A stretch of 64,000 nucleotides of DNA from contig OV050032.1 in NCBI GenBank assembly GCA_920105625.2, positions 128,819,829 to 128,883,828 of the forward strand. Direction: 5' to 3'. Shown piece by piece: positions 1 to 10,140 of this stretch. Position 1 is the stretch's first letter. Each line of letters opens with the position of its first letter. Source of the stretch: Clusia tigrina (lineage: Eukaryota; Arthropoda; Insecta; Diptera; Clusiidae). Under the pieces are notes generated by a model that searched no databases, was not told the origin of the DNA, and was given only the letters and a program-made list of their open reading frames with translations. Position numbers and translations under genes: made by a program.

Positions 1-53
1 TGTTACTCTTTTGTCCGTTTGCTCACGAGCTTGACTGGAACGGTAAAACAATA

Positions 54-1043
54 GGGATATTCAGACTTAGCTCGGTATACGTTATTCATTATTCGGTTAG
101 TTTTTTGCGTGTATTTTGTTGTTGCAAACTTACCGAACCTTACTGTTACGAAGTTACCGAATACCGAGATGGAAATTCTGATACAATTTTTCTCGTTATT
201 AGGTAAAAAGTGAGCTTATTTTGTAGTAATAGAATCAGGTTTTTGTAGTAGACAACACTGCTAATCTATTACCGAGAGCTTTTTGATATTGAAATATAAA
301 AGGTTGCATATTTTTAGGGTATACGATATTCGGTTTGAAAGCATAAATATTAATTAATTGATGCATGCTCTAGCATCTTCGCGTTTGAAGTGTAGAGAAT
401 AGCAATTGATATCGAGACAGTTGAACAGAGAGGGTTTTGATTTGTACAATGCACAATGTACAACTGCTTTACAAAAGCCTTGAAAACTCTTTGAGTGATT
501 AAATTAAACGTGCCGCTATAACCTATTCCAAAAACAAAAGCTATTTTCCTGATTGATGCACTCTCTCCACTTGAACCTAGTCTAAAGAGAACGATAGATA
601 GCTGCAAATCTTCGGGAAATTGCTTCCCGGAATATTCTCTGAAAGCATAGTCTTCAGAAATCAGCGCTACAAGAAGAGCAAACTGCGTCCGGTTAACTCG
701 CAGCATTTGCCGAAAATGGTTTTCATCCACTGAAGTTAAAATGGTTTCGCACCAGTTCGTCAAGGGTTTCACCCACCAAGTCTTCATCATCGCTGAAAAC
801 ATCTACGGCAATGAGAAAATTTTGTACAAATAGTAGCTACTACTTTATTTCACTTGCATTAATTTACCTTGAATCAATTAAATTTGGTCAACAGTATTTT
901 TTACAAAAAATTTCGAAATTTTTCTTTTTCACTTTGTTTTGGCATATTTTTCAATACACTACTTTCTCAAGAAGTAGTGCATCTACATTTGGAAGCTTTA
1001 CCAAATAACGAATACCGAATAGCGAGCTACATCTGAATACTCC
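54..1043 (-). mobile_element. Short PIF/Harbinger-type DNA transposon
   Basis: The ends are imperfect inverted repeats of roughly 45 bp. The left end reads GGATATTCAGACTTAGCTCG and the right end, read on the opposite strand, GGAGTATTCAGATGTAGCTC, and the similarity continues inward. The bases outside are TAG on the left and TAA on the right, close to the TTA/TAA 3-bp target duplication known for Harbinger elements. At about 990 bp it is far shorter than an autonomous copy (usually 3 kb or more), and it holds only an N-terminal transposase fragment on the minus strand. The likely reading is an internally deleted, non-autonomous element. The exact ends are uncertain by a few bases. Confidence 0.55.
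350..802 (-). pseudogene. HARBI1-like transposase, N-terminal fragment
   Basis: The 150-codon frame resembles the N-terminal helical region of PIF/Harbinger transposases (HARBI1-like): FRQMLRVNRTQF near residues 30-41, then a helix-turn-helix-like stretch with SIRKIAFVFGIGYSGTFNL around residues 83-101. In intact proteins a DDE nuclease domain follows and the whole is about 350-400 residues. Here the sequence after residue about 115 no longer looks like the family and no DDE residues are seen. It sits inside the inverted-repeat unit at 54-1043. The fragment cannot encode an active nuclease; whether any product is made is unknown. Confidence 0.6.
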
Positions 1044-1177
1044 TAATGACAATACAAAAAACACATCAGCAAAATTCTCATGAAATGCTACCAAAGTTCA
1101 AACTAACATAAATTCAAATATAAATTATGAGGACACGAAAAGTTTTGCTCAAAAAGGAACTAATTTAAAATCACATG

Positions 1178-1196
1178 TAGGTTAGGTTAGGTTAAG
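1178..1196. repeat. TTAGG-like 3' tail of the LINE
   Basis: The sequence here is TAGGTTAGGTTAGGTTAAG, three copies of a pentamer equal to the canonical insect telomeric repeat TTAGG. It lies exactly where the 3' end of the minus-strand LINE is expected, so it is read as the element's 3' tail (AACCT units on the coding strand) and not as telomeric DNA. Confidence 0.5.
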
Positions 1197-1390
1197 TAAA
1201 GGTGGCAGCCGGTCTAAGGACCAGGTCACTTAGACCACCATGGGTCCCTTGTGATACCACCGCGAAACAACGCACTTCCGATTCACTCGTCGAACCATTT
1301 GGTAGCCCTAAAAAAGTGCAGGATTTGTTTGACCTTCGCGCTAGACACTTCTGTAAGAGGGCTAAAAGCGTATTTGCCTAAAGAGCCCGC

Positions 1391-2013
1391 TCAGCTTCTA
1401 TCCAAAGCGGGGCAAATACTGAAGAGATATTCCACAGTCTCCTCCTCCTCCTCATCCCCACAGCTTCTGCAGTATTCATGAGAGAATACTCCCATCCTGA
1501 GAGCATGCCTGCCGAACAGCCAGTGACCAGTTACACAAGCCACGACCTTAGAGATATCCTCTCTCGACAGGGTAAGTAAGTCTCTAGATTTCCTTCTATT
1601 AAGCCCCTCCGTGGCATTGGTGTTTGCCACTCTCTTCTAGACGGAATATATGTCTGGAAGCGCCTATCGAAGTTCAGATTAGGTATAGAGTGGTCAATGT
1701 GTTGGATACAACCACTCCAGGTATTCGCAATAGTCGAGTCACCAATCTGCCGATCGTGCCCTAACGCCGCACATTTCAGCCTTAGTGCTGATGTGGCGGC
1801 CACTTGTTTCCCTACCAGCTCTAATGTAGGCAGGTTGAGTATTACTTCTAATGCTTTAGTTGGCGTGGTCCTTAAAGTACCAGAGATGCACACAAAAACC
1901 GTTATTTGGACCTTGCTCAGAAGCTTCAAATAGCTTTGTTTCTGAGTGGCTGGCCGCCATATCTGACCACCGAAATATACATCCAGCGCATAATTCGTGG
2001 GGATAAACCCCAC
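1391..2013 (-). pseudogene. LINE ORF2 C-terminal region (post-RT and cysteine domain)
   Basis: Two overlapping minus frames cover this region. The upstream one (1531-2013) carries the post-RT thumb-like signature TLRTTPTKALEVILNLPTLE, homologous to the GAMRTCPTLALGVITGL stretch of the intact LOA-like ORF at 37800-40700. The second (1391-1630) carries GHWLFGRHALRMGV followed by CRSCGDEEEE and the terminal CPALDRS, the C-terminal zinc-binding tail of R1/LOA/I-type ORF2 proteins. The histidine expected between the cysteine pairs is replaced (VEYLFSICP, where the intact relative has EHIICTCP). A frameshift joins the two, and RNase H motifs are not evident between them. Confidence 0.6.
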
Positions 2014-2195
2014 CTGTTTCCGCCCGCTTTTTTACATGTGTACAAAGCAGTATTGGCCTTTCTAACTCTATCTTCAATTTTGGGTTTCTAGGTAAGTTTC
2101 CTATCTAGTACTAGTCCCAAATATTTGACTGTCTCCTTCATCGGAATTTCCACACCTTTGTAAGTTAGCGGGGAGACCTTAGGAGATCTATTTTT

Positions 2196-2910
2196 CTAGG
2201 AAAAGAAGATTAATTCCATTTTATCGGGATTTAACCCGAATCCCCTTCTTCCCGTCCAACCGGTAAGCGTGGCCATGCTAGAGCGCAAAATATACATAAG
2301 TGTGTTTGGATATTTCCCTCTGATCAAAATTGCCAAGTCGTCAGCATAGGTCCTCTCTAGGGCTAACAGTAAGGAATTTATCACCAAATTCCAGAGCAGG
2401 GGGGAGAGAACTCCTCCCTGAGGAGTGCCTGTGCAGACCTGTCTACTTAAAGTATAGGTACCAAAGCTGGCAATTACCTTTCTGCTGACGAGTCTCTATC
2501 AGAGCTCCTAATGCTCCCGTATGTCAATGAACGCCGCCAAAGCAACATCCTTCTGCTGGATGGCTTTTTCCACTATACCAATAAGTACGTGCAATGCCGT
2601 CTCTGTCAATTTGCCGTTCGTGTATGCATGTTGTGCCGAGCAGATTCTACCAGTTGGTATAACTTCCCGTAAGTGTGCATACAACGTTTTTAGGAGGAAA
2701 GACGTGAGACTGATTGGTCTGAAGCCTTTAGGATTTATATGTGCGCGGGCACCCGGCTCTCAGTGACGGCAGCCCGTCTAATTCCACAGGGTCTGTGGGG
2801 TCAGACGGAGGATTTCTTGGCAGTGAGGCCCTAAGAGTCTTCCTATACTTTCTCCAGTCCGTTCTCCGAATATTTCTAAACGTCTTAACTGGAGATACTG
2901 GGAAGTTCAA
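2196..2910 (-). pseudogene. LINE ORF2 reverse transcriptase remnant
   Basis: The minus strand gives TYADDLAILIRGKYP (around 2325-2350), the YxDD catalytic box of reverse transcriptase with the LOA/R1-like downstream context. Higher coordinates give RTDWRKYRKTLRASLPRNPP (about 2850-2880), the linker that follows the endonuclease in this clade, and GGVLSPLLWNLVINSLL, the motif just before YADD. The intervening RT palm is broken by stops and deletions, so the gene is dead. It lies between the endonuclease and C-terminal pieces in the right order. Confidence 0.6.
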
Positions 2911-2913
2911 TTT

Positions 2914-3348
2914 TTATTCTATATAACGATGGTCAGAGTAAGAACTTTCATCCGACACTCTCCATCTTTTTGCATTATTCGCGAAATTATCGAAGGACAG
3001 GGTAATATCCCCCTTCAGTGGGGCGTCCTTATCATGTGGCATATATACAGAGGCTACCCAGAAACTGCTATTTTGCAGCTCAATGCTTGCCGCCACTGTA
3101 TCGCCATAACTTAACTGTGGGAGCAAGAAGAAGTTAATGTTATTCCTTGTAAATAAACAAGCAAGAGGCTTACCCGTTCTCTGAGCGGCTAGCAGCTTAA
3201 AACCTCTCATCTTTACACCGCAGATTTTGTTACCGCATATCCACGGCTCTTGGATGAGGGCCATGTCAAAACCACCGCAACCCAGGCGGACCATCAAATT
3301 CGCAGAGGCGAGTTTACAATGGTGGAGGCTGATTTGGATCAGCTTCAT
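2914..3348 (-). pseudogene. LINE APE-type endonuclease, internally deleted
   Basis: The 144-codon frame begins MKLIQISLHHCKLASANL and contains the endonuclease motifs LIQEPW (glutamate motif, residues about 31-36), SVYMPHDKDAP, and the terminal SYSDHRYIE with the catalytic Asp-His pair. These mark it as the target-nicking endonuclease of an R1/LOA/I-group LINE. About 70-90 residues are missing between the SVYMP and SDH motifs, including the region that normally carries the DxNAHH signature, so the nuclease would be inactive. It is followed downstream (lower coordinates) by RT remnants. Confidence 0.65.
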
Positions 3349-3802
3349 AGAAATCTGTCCTTCTTACCTCCACCATCCTCTCCTTCGGTGTAGTCAAGGA
3401 GGTCGTCCTCCTCAGAAAGCTTCCCGACCTCGGTCAGCTGATCAGATTCAGTCAACCTTTCGCTGCTGGACAATCACCACCGCCACACACGCTAGCCTTG
3501 TCACCCTTTATCTCCTCCGGTTCTAAAGCTTTTTCAGTGGGGCAAGGGACTCGGCGTTGAGTATTAACAACACCTGTCTCCTACCCTCTACTGGCTCCTT
3601 AAGCTTCGCCACCCTCTATTTATGGGTTGGCAGGTCTCGGTTGCAAGATCTAAAGATCTCCTCTATTTTTGTCGGTTCAGCTGGCTTAGCCAGGATCCAG
3701 ACCCAAGCTCTGGGTCTGCTGGAACTTCTTCTCTGCTGACCGCTTCAAACCTGGCTCCTGGCCAAATCTCGCCAACCTGGCTTACCGCAGTCTTGTAGAG
3801 TT

Positions 3803-4222
3803 TTACTGACCTGCTATCATCGCATGCGATGGGCTAAGCCCTGCCTTCATACCAGCTCGCATCGTGATAGAAAGGGGTGTCCAGGGTTTTCCTCTAAGAC
3901 CTGGAGGTAGACTACGGCAATCGGTTGCTCCACCCACCTCCACTTCTCTTTGGGTATGACCCCTTCCTCCTCCTTCTGGTCTATGATGCCAGCATCTCAC
4001 CCCACCTTTGACAACTTCGCTGTAAGACGGGTATTTCTGCCCACCGACTTTTTGTTTTTTAGCGACCTCATTCGAATATTCAGTCGAGCGTTCCGTCGAT
4101 CGGGCTGTACCCGCCGGTTTACCCAAGCCGGATAGCACACCCCTTGCCCACTCTACCGATTTGGCCTGCTCCTCATTGAGCTGATCAGTTGGTAGATATT
4201 TTGTTAGGATCTTGAAGGCCAC
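3803..4222 (-). pseudogene. LINE ORF1 (gag-like) remnant
   Basis: A 139-codon frame with MAFKILTKYLPTDQLNEEQ and a basic, Lys/Gln-rich stretch near YPSYSEVVKGG. Its place 5' of the endonuclease in the same LINE, and its composition, suggest the ORF1 nucleic-acid-binding protein, but no zinc knuckles are visible in it. The stretches 3350-3800 and 4230-4850 hold more GC-rich LINE-like sequence with no open frame I can name. Confidence 0.4.
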
Positions 4223-5034
4223 CTTCTTTTCGTAAAAGGCCTGCTTTGACGGACGGACGTGTTTAAACGACCCCCCCTAGCCTACCCCAGCAACCTTCTT
4301 TGAGCTTCTGGGCCCCTCTACTGTCTGCAGCCCCTCGCCACCTTACCGCAGTCAGCGTTTGGGTTTTTACCACCTCCTCCGGGTCTCTTCCTTCAGCACC
4401 CCTCTGAAAGAGACGAGAGACCGGCTTTCCCAAGCCTCCCCGTCCCCTGCTACCAGCACTCGTGCTGGGACGAGCCCTAACGCCTAAGCCCCTCTGCCTG
4501 CTGCTGCTATCGATATGTCTACCACCCTTGTATTAGCGGTAGACAGGATCGCCTCTGTCGGTTTTTTGGGAGGACCGCCCTCCTTTGGTTTTGGATTTGG
4601 TTTTAAATTTAAAGACATATGTGGTCCCACGAGTATCGGAGAAGAGAGGTCCGCTCCGCACAGAGGTCCGTGTACGTGGGTAAGGCTAGATAGAACCGGA
4701 TGACGCCAAGTATCCGGACCACTCCGTTAGAGACTGGGCTTGTTTTTAACCTGGGTCCCCAGCCAGGTTGAGCATCGACACGGGTCGTATGACATCTTGC
4801 TCCAACCCAGAGGTTTTTTATAAACGTAAGCTCCCCCAAACTCTGTATCCGGGGAGGTGTTTATTGACTCCCCAGTCTATATCCGTAGTGTTCTCTTGGG
4901 AATAGCAATGTTACCTCGGGCAGCATGTGACTCTTCGCCACGCACTATCGGTCTAGATGGGATAGAGGCTAATGTTCCTAGAACTATAATCGCCTATTCC
5001 CTCCCACGAAATTTACGCTTCAACGAAACTGACG

Positions 5035-5640
5035 CTTCTGCCCCTTACTGTGGGCTAAATCATTTTTGTTTTTTATATATTGCACTGCGCAAGGAGAGCA
5101 TGCTGAACCGAATGTCAACATTTCATACACATCGGACTCACGTGTGTCATCTCCATTGCGCCACAGAAAGCTATAAGGCATGTCTGTCCTCCAGTTGAGC
5201 CAGCACTTGGTGAAACCTTTCCTTTATGTCTCCGCAGACTGCAATTGCCCTTTCACGGAAGTTAAAAAATACTATTCTCATCGGATGGTAATTTTGTGGC
5301 CTCTTTAGCAGCTGCGAATTCAAACTAATTCCATTAGACTCAGCTGCGGCATCAAATACGAGACGAAGTTTACGCGGTTTGTTCGCATTTGCAACGGCGA
5401 AATGCGGCAAGTGCCAAGTTTTAGTCGAAAATATGGTTGCTTCTCGTTGCATTAACTTACTATTATATGATTGTTGGCAATAGCGAAATTCTCATCTGGA
5501 CTAATTTTTCGCTCAATACTAGTTGTTCGTGCCGAGTCCTCTCTCAGAATGACTGTGACCCGGTGCCATATCACCATGTTGCTGCTATCGGCTAAAGGCA
5601 GCGTGACGTCTAGAGAATTTCCGACGTCATGGATCCTGAT
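5035..5640 (-). pseudogene. BEL/Pao pol fragment (pre-RT and RT start)
   Basis: Minus-strand translation gives TWHLPHFAVANANKPRKLRL followed by VFDAAAESNGISLNSQLL and then AVCGDIKERFHQVLAQLEDR, the diagnostic first RT blocks of BEL/Pao elements. Past the annotated stop the similarity continues as FLWRNGDDTRESDVYEMLTF and SACSPCAVQYIKN down to about 5035. Upstream (5452-5640) SIERKISPDENFAIA matches the pre-RT linker of the family. Stops and a small deletion near 5452 break the frame. The remainder of this pol (catalytic YxDD, RNase H, integrase) is absent. It is probably the downstream half of the element whose upstream half lies at 10141-11060. Confidence 0.7.
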
Positions 5641-5791
5641 AGTTTTAAGACGTGTCGCGAGCAGACGTGTTCTCAGAAACAAAAAAATCAAAAACTCTCT
5701 ACCCGGCTAACAAAAATGTACTGATAAATATAACTACATAAAACAAGGAACAAAATAAAAAAATCGCGAAAATCTGACCTGTAAACATTAC

Positions 5792-7390
5792 ATGTTGCGG
5801 TCGCCACCCGCGCGTTCAGCTAGTGCAGCAACAGCAACGAAGACAACCGATACGCAAACACAACAAAACAATAACAACAGCGTGAACATAAATAAAAACA
5901 GTTGCGATCTCTCGCCAAGTGAAATTAATACACTTATAGCGCATTTAGACAGCAGCGGTAGGCAGCGCAGCTTTTCAGTGTCTGACTTCTGCCATAAACA
6001 GCTCTCCCTCTCTGGCTCTGCTAACGCTGGCTCTCAGCTTGAGCACGTTACAGTAAGTAACGACTGCTGCAAAAACGTAAGTACACTTATTGTTGGCTCT
6101 GGGTCGGTAAACACTTTGCCGTGGAATATGCAAAGCAACTCTCCCTCACCATTAGAACCTCTCAATAATACACATAGCGCTACAGGCAAATAAAAAAACA
6201 TGCATGCTACAGCCAACCAAGGAAAAGGTTCGGCAATACAGACTGGTATGTACCGCTATATTGTGGTTAAGCGCAAGTTGAGTCCTCAAAAATTGTCTCA
6301 AAAATCGGCAAAGCAGATTAAATCTAATGATTCTGCTCCTGAAATGAATCCACTCGCTTCTAACAGGATTGCACCTCTTGCAAATGCCGAAGACAATTCT
6401 ACCCAGAAAGTGCTAAAAGAGGTAAAGCCCCCACCAATTTATTCAAGGGAGCGCAACTCTAACGCTCTCATAAAAACTCTAACTACTCTAATTGGTGCTA
6501 AAAACTTTCATGTTGTCCCAATACTAAAAGGCAAAATACATGAAACCAAAATTCAATTATATATCGAATCAAGCTATCGCAAAGTCGTCTATCTCTTTGA
6601 CACAGAGAAAAAAAATTATTACACCTACCAGCTTAAAAGTAGCAAAGGCATTGTTGTTGTCCTTAGAGGAATCGAACCTGACGTAGATGTCAACGAAATA
6701 AGAGAAGCCCTATCCCAAGAGGGTTTTACCTCAAACTCTGTGTTTAACATATGCAATAAAGATAAGATTCCACTGCCGCTCTTTCGCGTTGAGCTACAGC
6801 GACTCGACTCGAACCTGAGAAAAGGCGAATCACACCCGATCCACAACCTCCGCTATCTTCTACATAGAAAAATCTCTGTAGAAGAACCCCACAAGCGAAT
6901 TGGACCAGTTCAATGCCTGAACTGCCAAGAATTTGAGCACACTAGAAAATACTATACACTTCCCAGTGTATGTGTCGTTTGTGGTGATCTCCACATGTCA
7001 CAAAACTGCACAATGCCCAAAGACGACTCCAGTGTCAAAAAATGCAGCAACTGTGGTGAAAAGCACACTGCAAACTACAGAGGCTGCACTGTATACGCTC
7101 ATATAAAAAAGAAATTTGCACTTCAGCCAAAACAAGTTAAAACTGTTCCTCCCGTAACAGTTTTGCGTGAAATCTCTGCCCGTGAAACACAGCGTTCAAG
7201 CATTTCTTACGCCAATATTCTCAAAGGTACCCCATCAGTAAACCCTAAAACTGATGAGAGTACTCTTGAAAAGACTTTACAAAAGCTCATCGCAAATATG
7301 ACGCAATTTATGTACTCAATGCAAAGTATGATGCAAGACATGATACGTAATCAGAACATGCTTTTGCACTCCCTATTAACAAAGCCATGA
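5792..7390 (+). pseudogene. Jockey-clade LINE ORF1 (gag-like), one internal stop
   Basis: A frame of 533 codons interrupted only by a TAA at 6191-6193; reading resumes in the same frame at the ATG at 6200. The upstream part is Asn/Thr/Ser-rich and low in complexity. The downstream 396 codons hold an RRM-like/PRE_C2HC-type region (RYIVVKRKLS near the start, KGIVVVLRGIEPDVDVNEIR about residues 149-168 of that segment) and then three cysteine knuckles: CLNCQEFEHTRKYY, CVVCGDLHMSQNC and CSNCGEKHTANYRGC. The first knuckle lacks its final Cys (Tyr instead). The protein would bind LINE RNA as a nucleoprotein. Its TGA overlaps the ORF2 ATG as ATGA at 7387-7390, a common coupling arrangement. Confidence 0.75.
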
Positions 7391-9490
7391 ACACACTGAA
7401 AATCTGTCATTGGAATGCAAATGGCATAAGTCAGCACAAAAATGAGCTCAAACTATATCTCAACGATAACTCAATAGATTTGATGCTAATTTCTGAAACT
7501 CACATTACTCAGAAAAACTGTTTCCAGATAGCGGGATACAATGTACACTCTCTTGTCCTCTCTGGAGCTGTCCTCTGATCACACTTCCACAATAATAACT
7601 ATCTTTTCTGAAAACTCCTATCAGAAAAACGTGAGTGGTAGTTTTGACTACAAGAATACAGACTGGCTTAAATATAAGATGTTCATAAGTTCACATCTTG
7701 AAATAAAGACCTCCCTAAAGTCTGAGCAGGAAATAAACTCCGCTATTTTCAATTTCACTCAGTTGCTATCCCAAAGAGTAAAAATTGCTACACTACGTTC
7801 TAAAGCTCAAACACGACAAGAGTGTACTCCCCAAGACATTCTGAAGCTCCTCTCCGAAAAAAGATCTCTTAGGAGAGAATGGCAATTGCAGAGATCACCT
7901 TCTCTGAAGACGAAACTGAATGAATGTAGTAAAAAACTGCATCACCTTCTAAAAGAAAAGGAAACCTCCGAGTTTCACGAGTTTGTAGATACCCTCTGTC
8001 CTACAGAAGCCTCAAGCTATTCTCTATGGCGAACGGCCAACAACTCGAAAAAACCCATTCAAATGGAGTAACCAATACGCCTTCCCAACTGCAACTGGGC
8101 AAGAAGTGATGCAGAAAAGGGAATAGCATTCGCAAATCATTTGGAGCAAGTTTTCACCCCTAATCTTGCTAGTTCCGATCGTTCTCTAACGGCGGTTGAT
8201 GCTATCCCTAGCGTCAATAGTATCTCGATTGCCAAAAAGGAGCTAACAAACGCTATCAAAAACTCAAAGCCAAAAAATCTCCAGGGCGTGATCTGATTAC
8301 GGGCCAAATGATAAAAGAGCTCCCAGAAATAACCACAATGCATCTCTTGCATATATTAAATGCTATAATACGCACTGGATTCTTTCCTTACTTATGGAAA
8401 ATTTCTCAAATTACCATGATTCCCAAAGCTGGAAAGGATCCAACAAGCGTCTCTTCCTACAGACCAATTAGTCTGCTATCAATTTATTCAAAACTCTTTG
8501 AAAGTTTGATAATAAAGTGTATTAAAGACGTTGTCAAACAGTCTAATGTTATGCCAAACCACTAGTTTGGGTTTAGAGAAAAACACAGTACTATCGAACA
8601 AGTTCATCGCATTGTAAACACTATACAAGAAACGTTCGAAAAGAAGCAATACTGTTCCGCGTAGACGATCTGTGGTGAAACAAAAAAGCATCATCTCAGA
8701 TGAATACCCTATACAAGCTGGTGTACCGCAAGGCAGCGTATTAGGCCCCCTGCTCTATATGTTGTTCACTGCAGATATGCCAACAAACGGCAAGACTATC
8801 ACCTATACTTTTGCCGATGACACAGCCATATTGTGGACTCACACAAATCCGAAAGAGGCGTCAAAACTTCTCCAAGTACACGTCAACATGATTCAGGAAT
8901 GGCTTAACCACTGGAGAATCAAAGACAATGAGCCGAAATGCGTTCATGTCACATTCACTCTATGCAGGAGTACTTGCCCCTCTGTGCAAATTAACACCAA
9001 GCCGATCCCTCAGGCGACAGAAACTAAATATCTAGCAATGCATTTAGATCGCAGACTTTCTTGGGCAAAGCATATAAGTGCAAAAATTACTCAGATTAAA
9101 CTCAAAATAAACGAGCTAAACTGGCTTTTGAACAGGCAGTCCAAGCTCAAACTGGACTTTAAAGTGCTACTCTACAAAGTAATTATCCAGCCCATATGGA
9201 CCTACTGTATCCAACTCTGGGGTACTGCTTCACCCTCAAATGTCGAAAAGCTGCAAAAAGCCCAATCGAAAATCCTTCGAATGATTACCAATGCTCCTTG
9301 GTACATCAAAAACGTTAACATCCACAGAGATTTACATATCCCGTATTTAACTAAAGAAGTTTCCCGACTTGCTCAATCTTACTTAGCAAAGCTAGACAAG
9401 CATCCCAATGGATTAGCGAGGCGCCTACTACAGCATCAAGGACACACCCGCCTGAAAAGGATGGACGTGCAGCGCTTAGCAACAAACTAG
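7387..9490 (+). pseudogene. Jockey-clade LINE ORF2 with EN and RT catalytic segments deleted
   Basis: Starts MNTLKICHWNANGISQHKNE, the Asn motif of the APE endonuclease, then LMLISETHI with the Glu motif. At about 7550 the text jumps directly to LELSSDHTSTI, the terminal Asp-His motif, so about 170 codons of endonuclease core are missing compared with the related copy at 21563-22429. RT follows in shifted frames: PKAGKDPTSVSSYRPISLLS (8431-8490), then a second deletion near 8660 that removes the first catalytic Asp block, then AGVPQGSVLGPLLY, TFADDTAILW (8808-8837) and the thumb and C-terminal region to 9490. Several stops and shifts lie between 8072 and 8308. Not functional. Confidence 0.75.
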
Positions 9491-9710
9491 ATTTTAAGCT
9501 TATTCATTACTCTATTATTTAAGTATTGCACTACTTCTTTTCATATACCATAACTCCTCAAAGCACTGGCACTGGGAGGTTGGTAATGATTGATATGAAT
9601 TTAAAAGTGAAATGTTAAATATACTATGAAGATTTATTGTTAGTTCTAAGATATTTTTTAGAAGATTCAATAAAATGTATATATATATATATAAAAAAAA
9701 AAAAAAAAAA

Positions 9711-10140
9711 TGTATCCTGAGGCAGAGCGCAGCAGCAGATGATCTTTTTATGCAAGGCACTGGCATCTTTATTACTTTTTCGAAATACGAGCTTTCATGC
9801 GCCGGCGCGAGGAAGAGCTGGTTCACTTTCTTTTGAGCCAGCGAGGGAGCATCAACGCGTATTTTGAATTACCAGTCACAGCGCTAATTTCATATATTTA
9901 ATTTGTGGTGATAAGTTTTTAATTTGTATTCTTCTCATTATATGTATATACTATATATTTGGAAAAGAAGTGTATTTTCAAGAAGATATGTTTACACATA
10001 TGTTATAAAAGTGATAGGAGTACCGAAACTTGTTTAAAGCCAATTGTTGGTGGAAGCATAAACGGAAAACCGATCAACAGGAGGAAAGTGACTTCCGAGA
10101 ATAGCCCAAATTAGGGATTTTTTTTATTATTTGCTTAAAA
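9711..10140. other. Unassigned segment between LINE tail and BEL remnant
   Basis: About 430 bp following the LINE A-run. It starts TGTATCCTGAGGCAGAGCGC and becomes AT-rich. I see no open frame with a recognisable motif and no clear repeat of the LINE 5' flank. It could be part of another insertion, an LTR fragment or degraded BEL sequence. Confidence 0.4.

Larger units (their letters stand above)
1170..4850 (-). mobile_element. Decayed LOA-like non-LTR retrotransposon
   Basis: Reading from high to low coordinates, remnants appear in LINE order: an ORF1-like gag fragment, an APE-type endonuclease, reverse transcriptase with a YADD box, and a C-terminal cysteine-rich region. Frames are broken by many stops and shifts and by internal deletions. 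The 3' end, at the low-coordinate side, terminates in three GGTTA units (1178-1196) instead of a poly(A). The 5' limit near 4850 is approximate; BEL/Pao sequence begins above about 5035. The LOA assignment rests on similarity of the post-RT region to the better preserved element at 37309-40782. Confidence 0.65.
5640..9710 (+). mobile_element. Jockey-clade LINE with two internal deletions
   Basis: A plus-strand two-ORF LINE: ORF1 with zinc knuckles (5792-7390), ORF2 with endonuclease and RT remnants (7387-9490), a 3' UTR and a terminal A-run at about 9692-9709 just after a short TA repeat. The 5' limit is not sharp; it lies somewhere between 5625 and 5790. BEL/Pao sequence in the opposite orientation is found on both outer sides, so this LINE probably inserted into the BEL element. 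I could not identify a target-site duplication. Confidence 0.7.

Noticed and set aside
1178..1196. True telomeric repeat array
   Set aside because: Only three units are present, and they sit at the 3' end of a LINE inside ordinary TE-rich sequence.
1697..1933. Plus-strand frames over the first LINE
   Set aside because: They are shadows of the minus-strand ORF2 remnant, with no family resemblance of their own.
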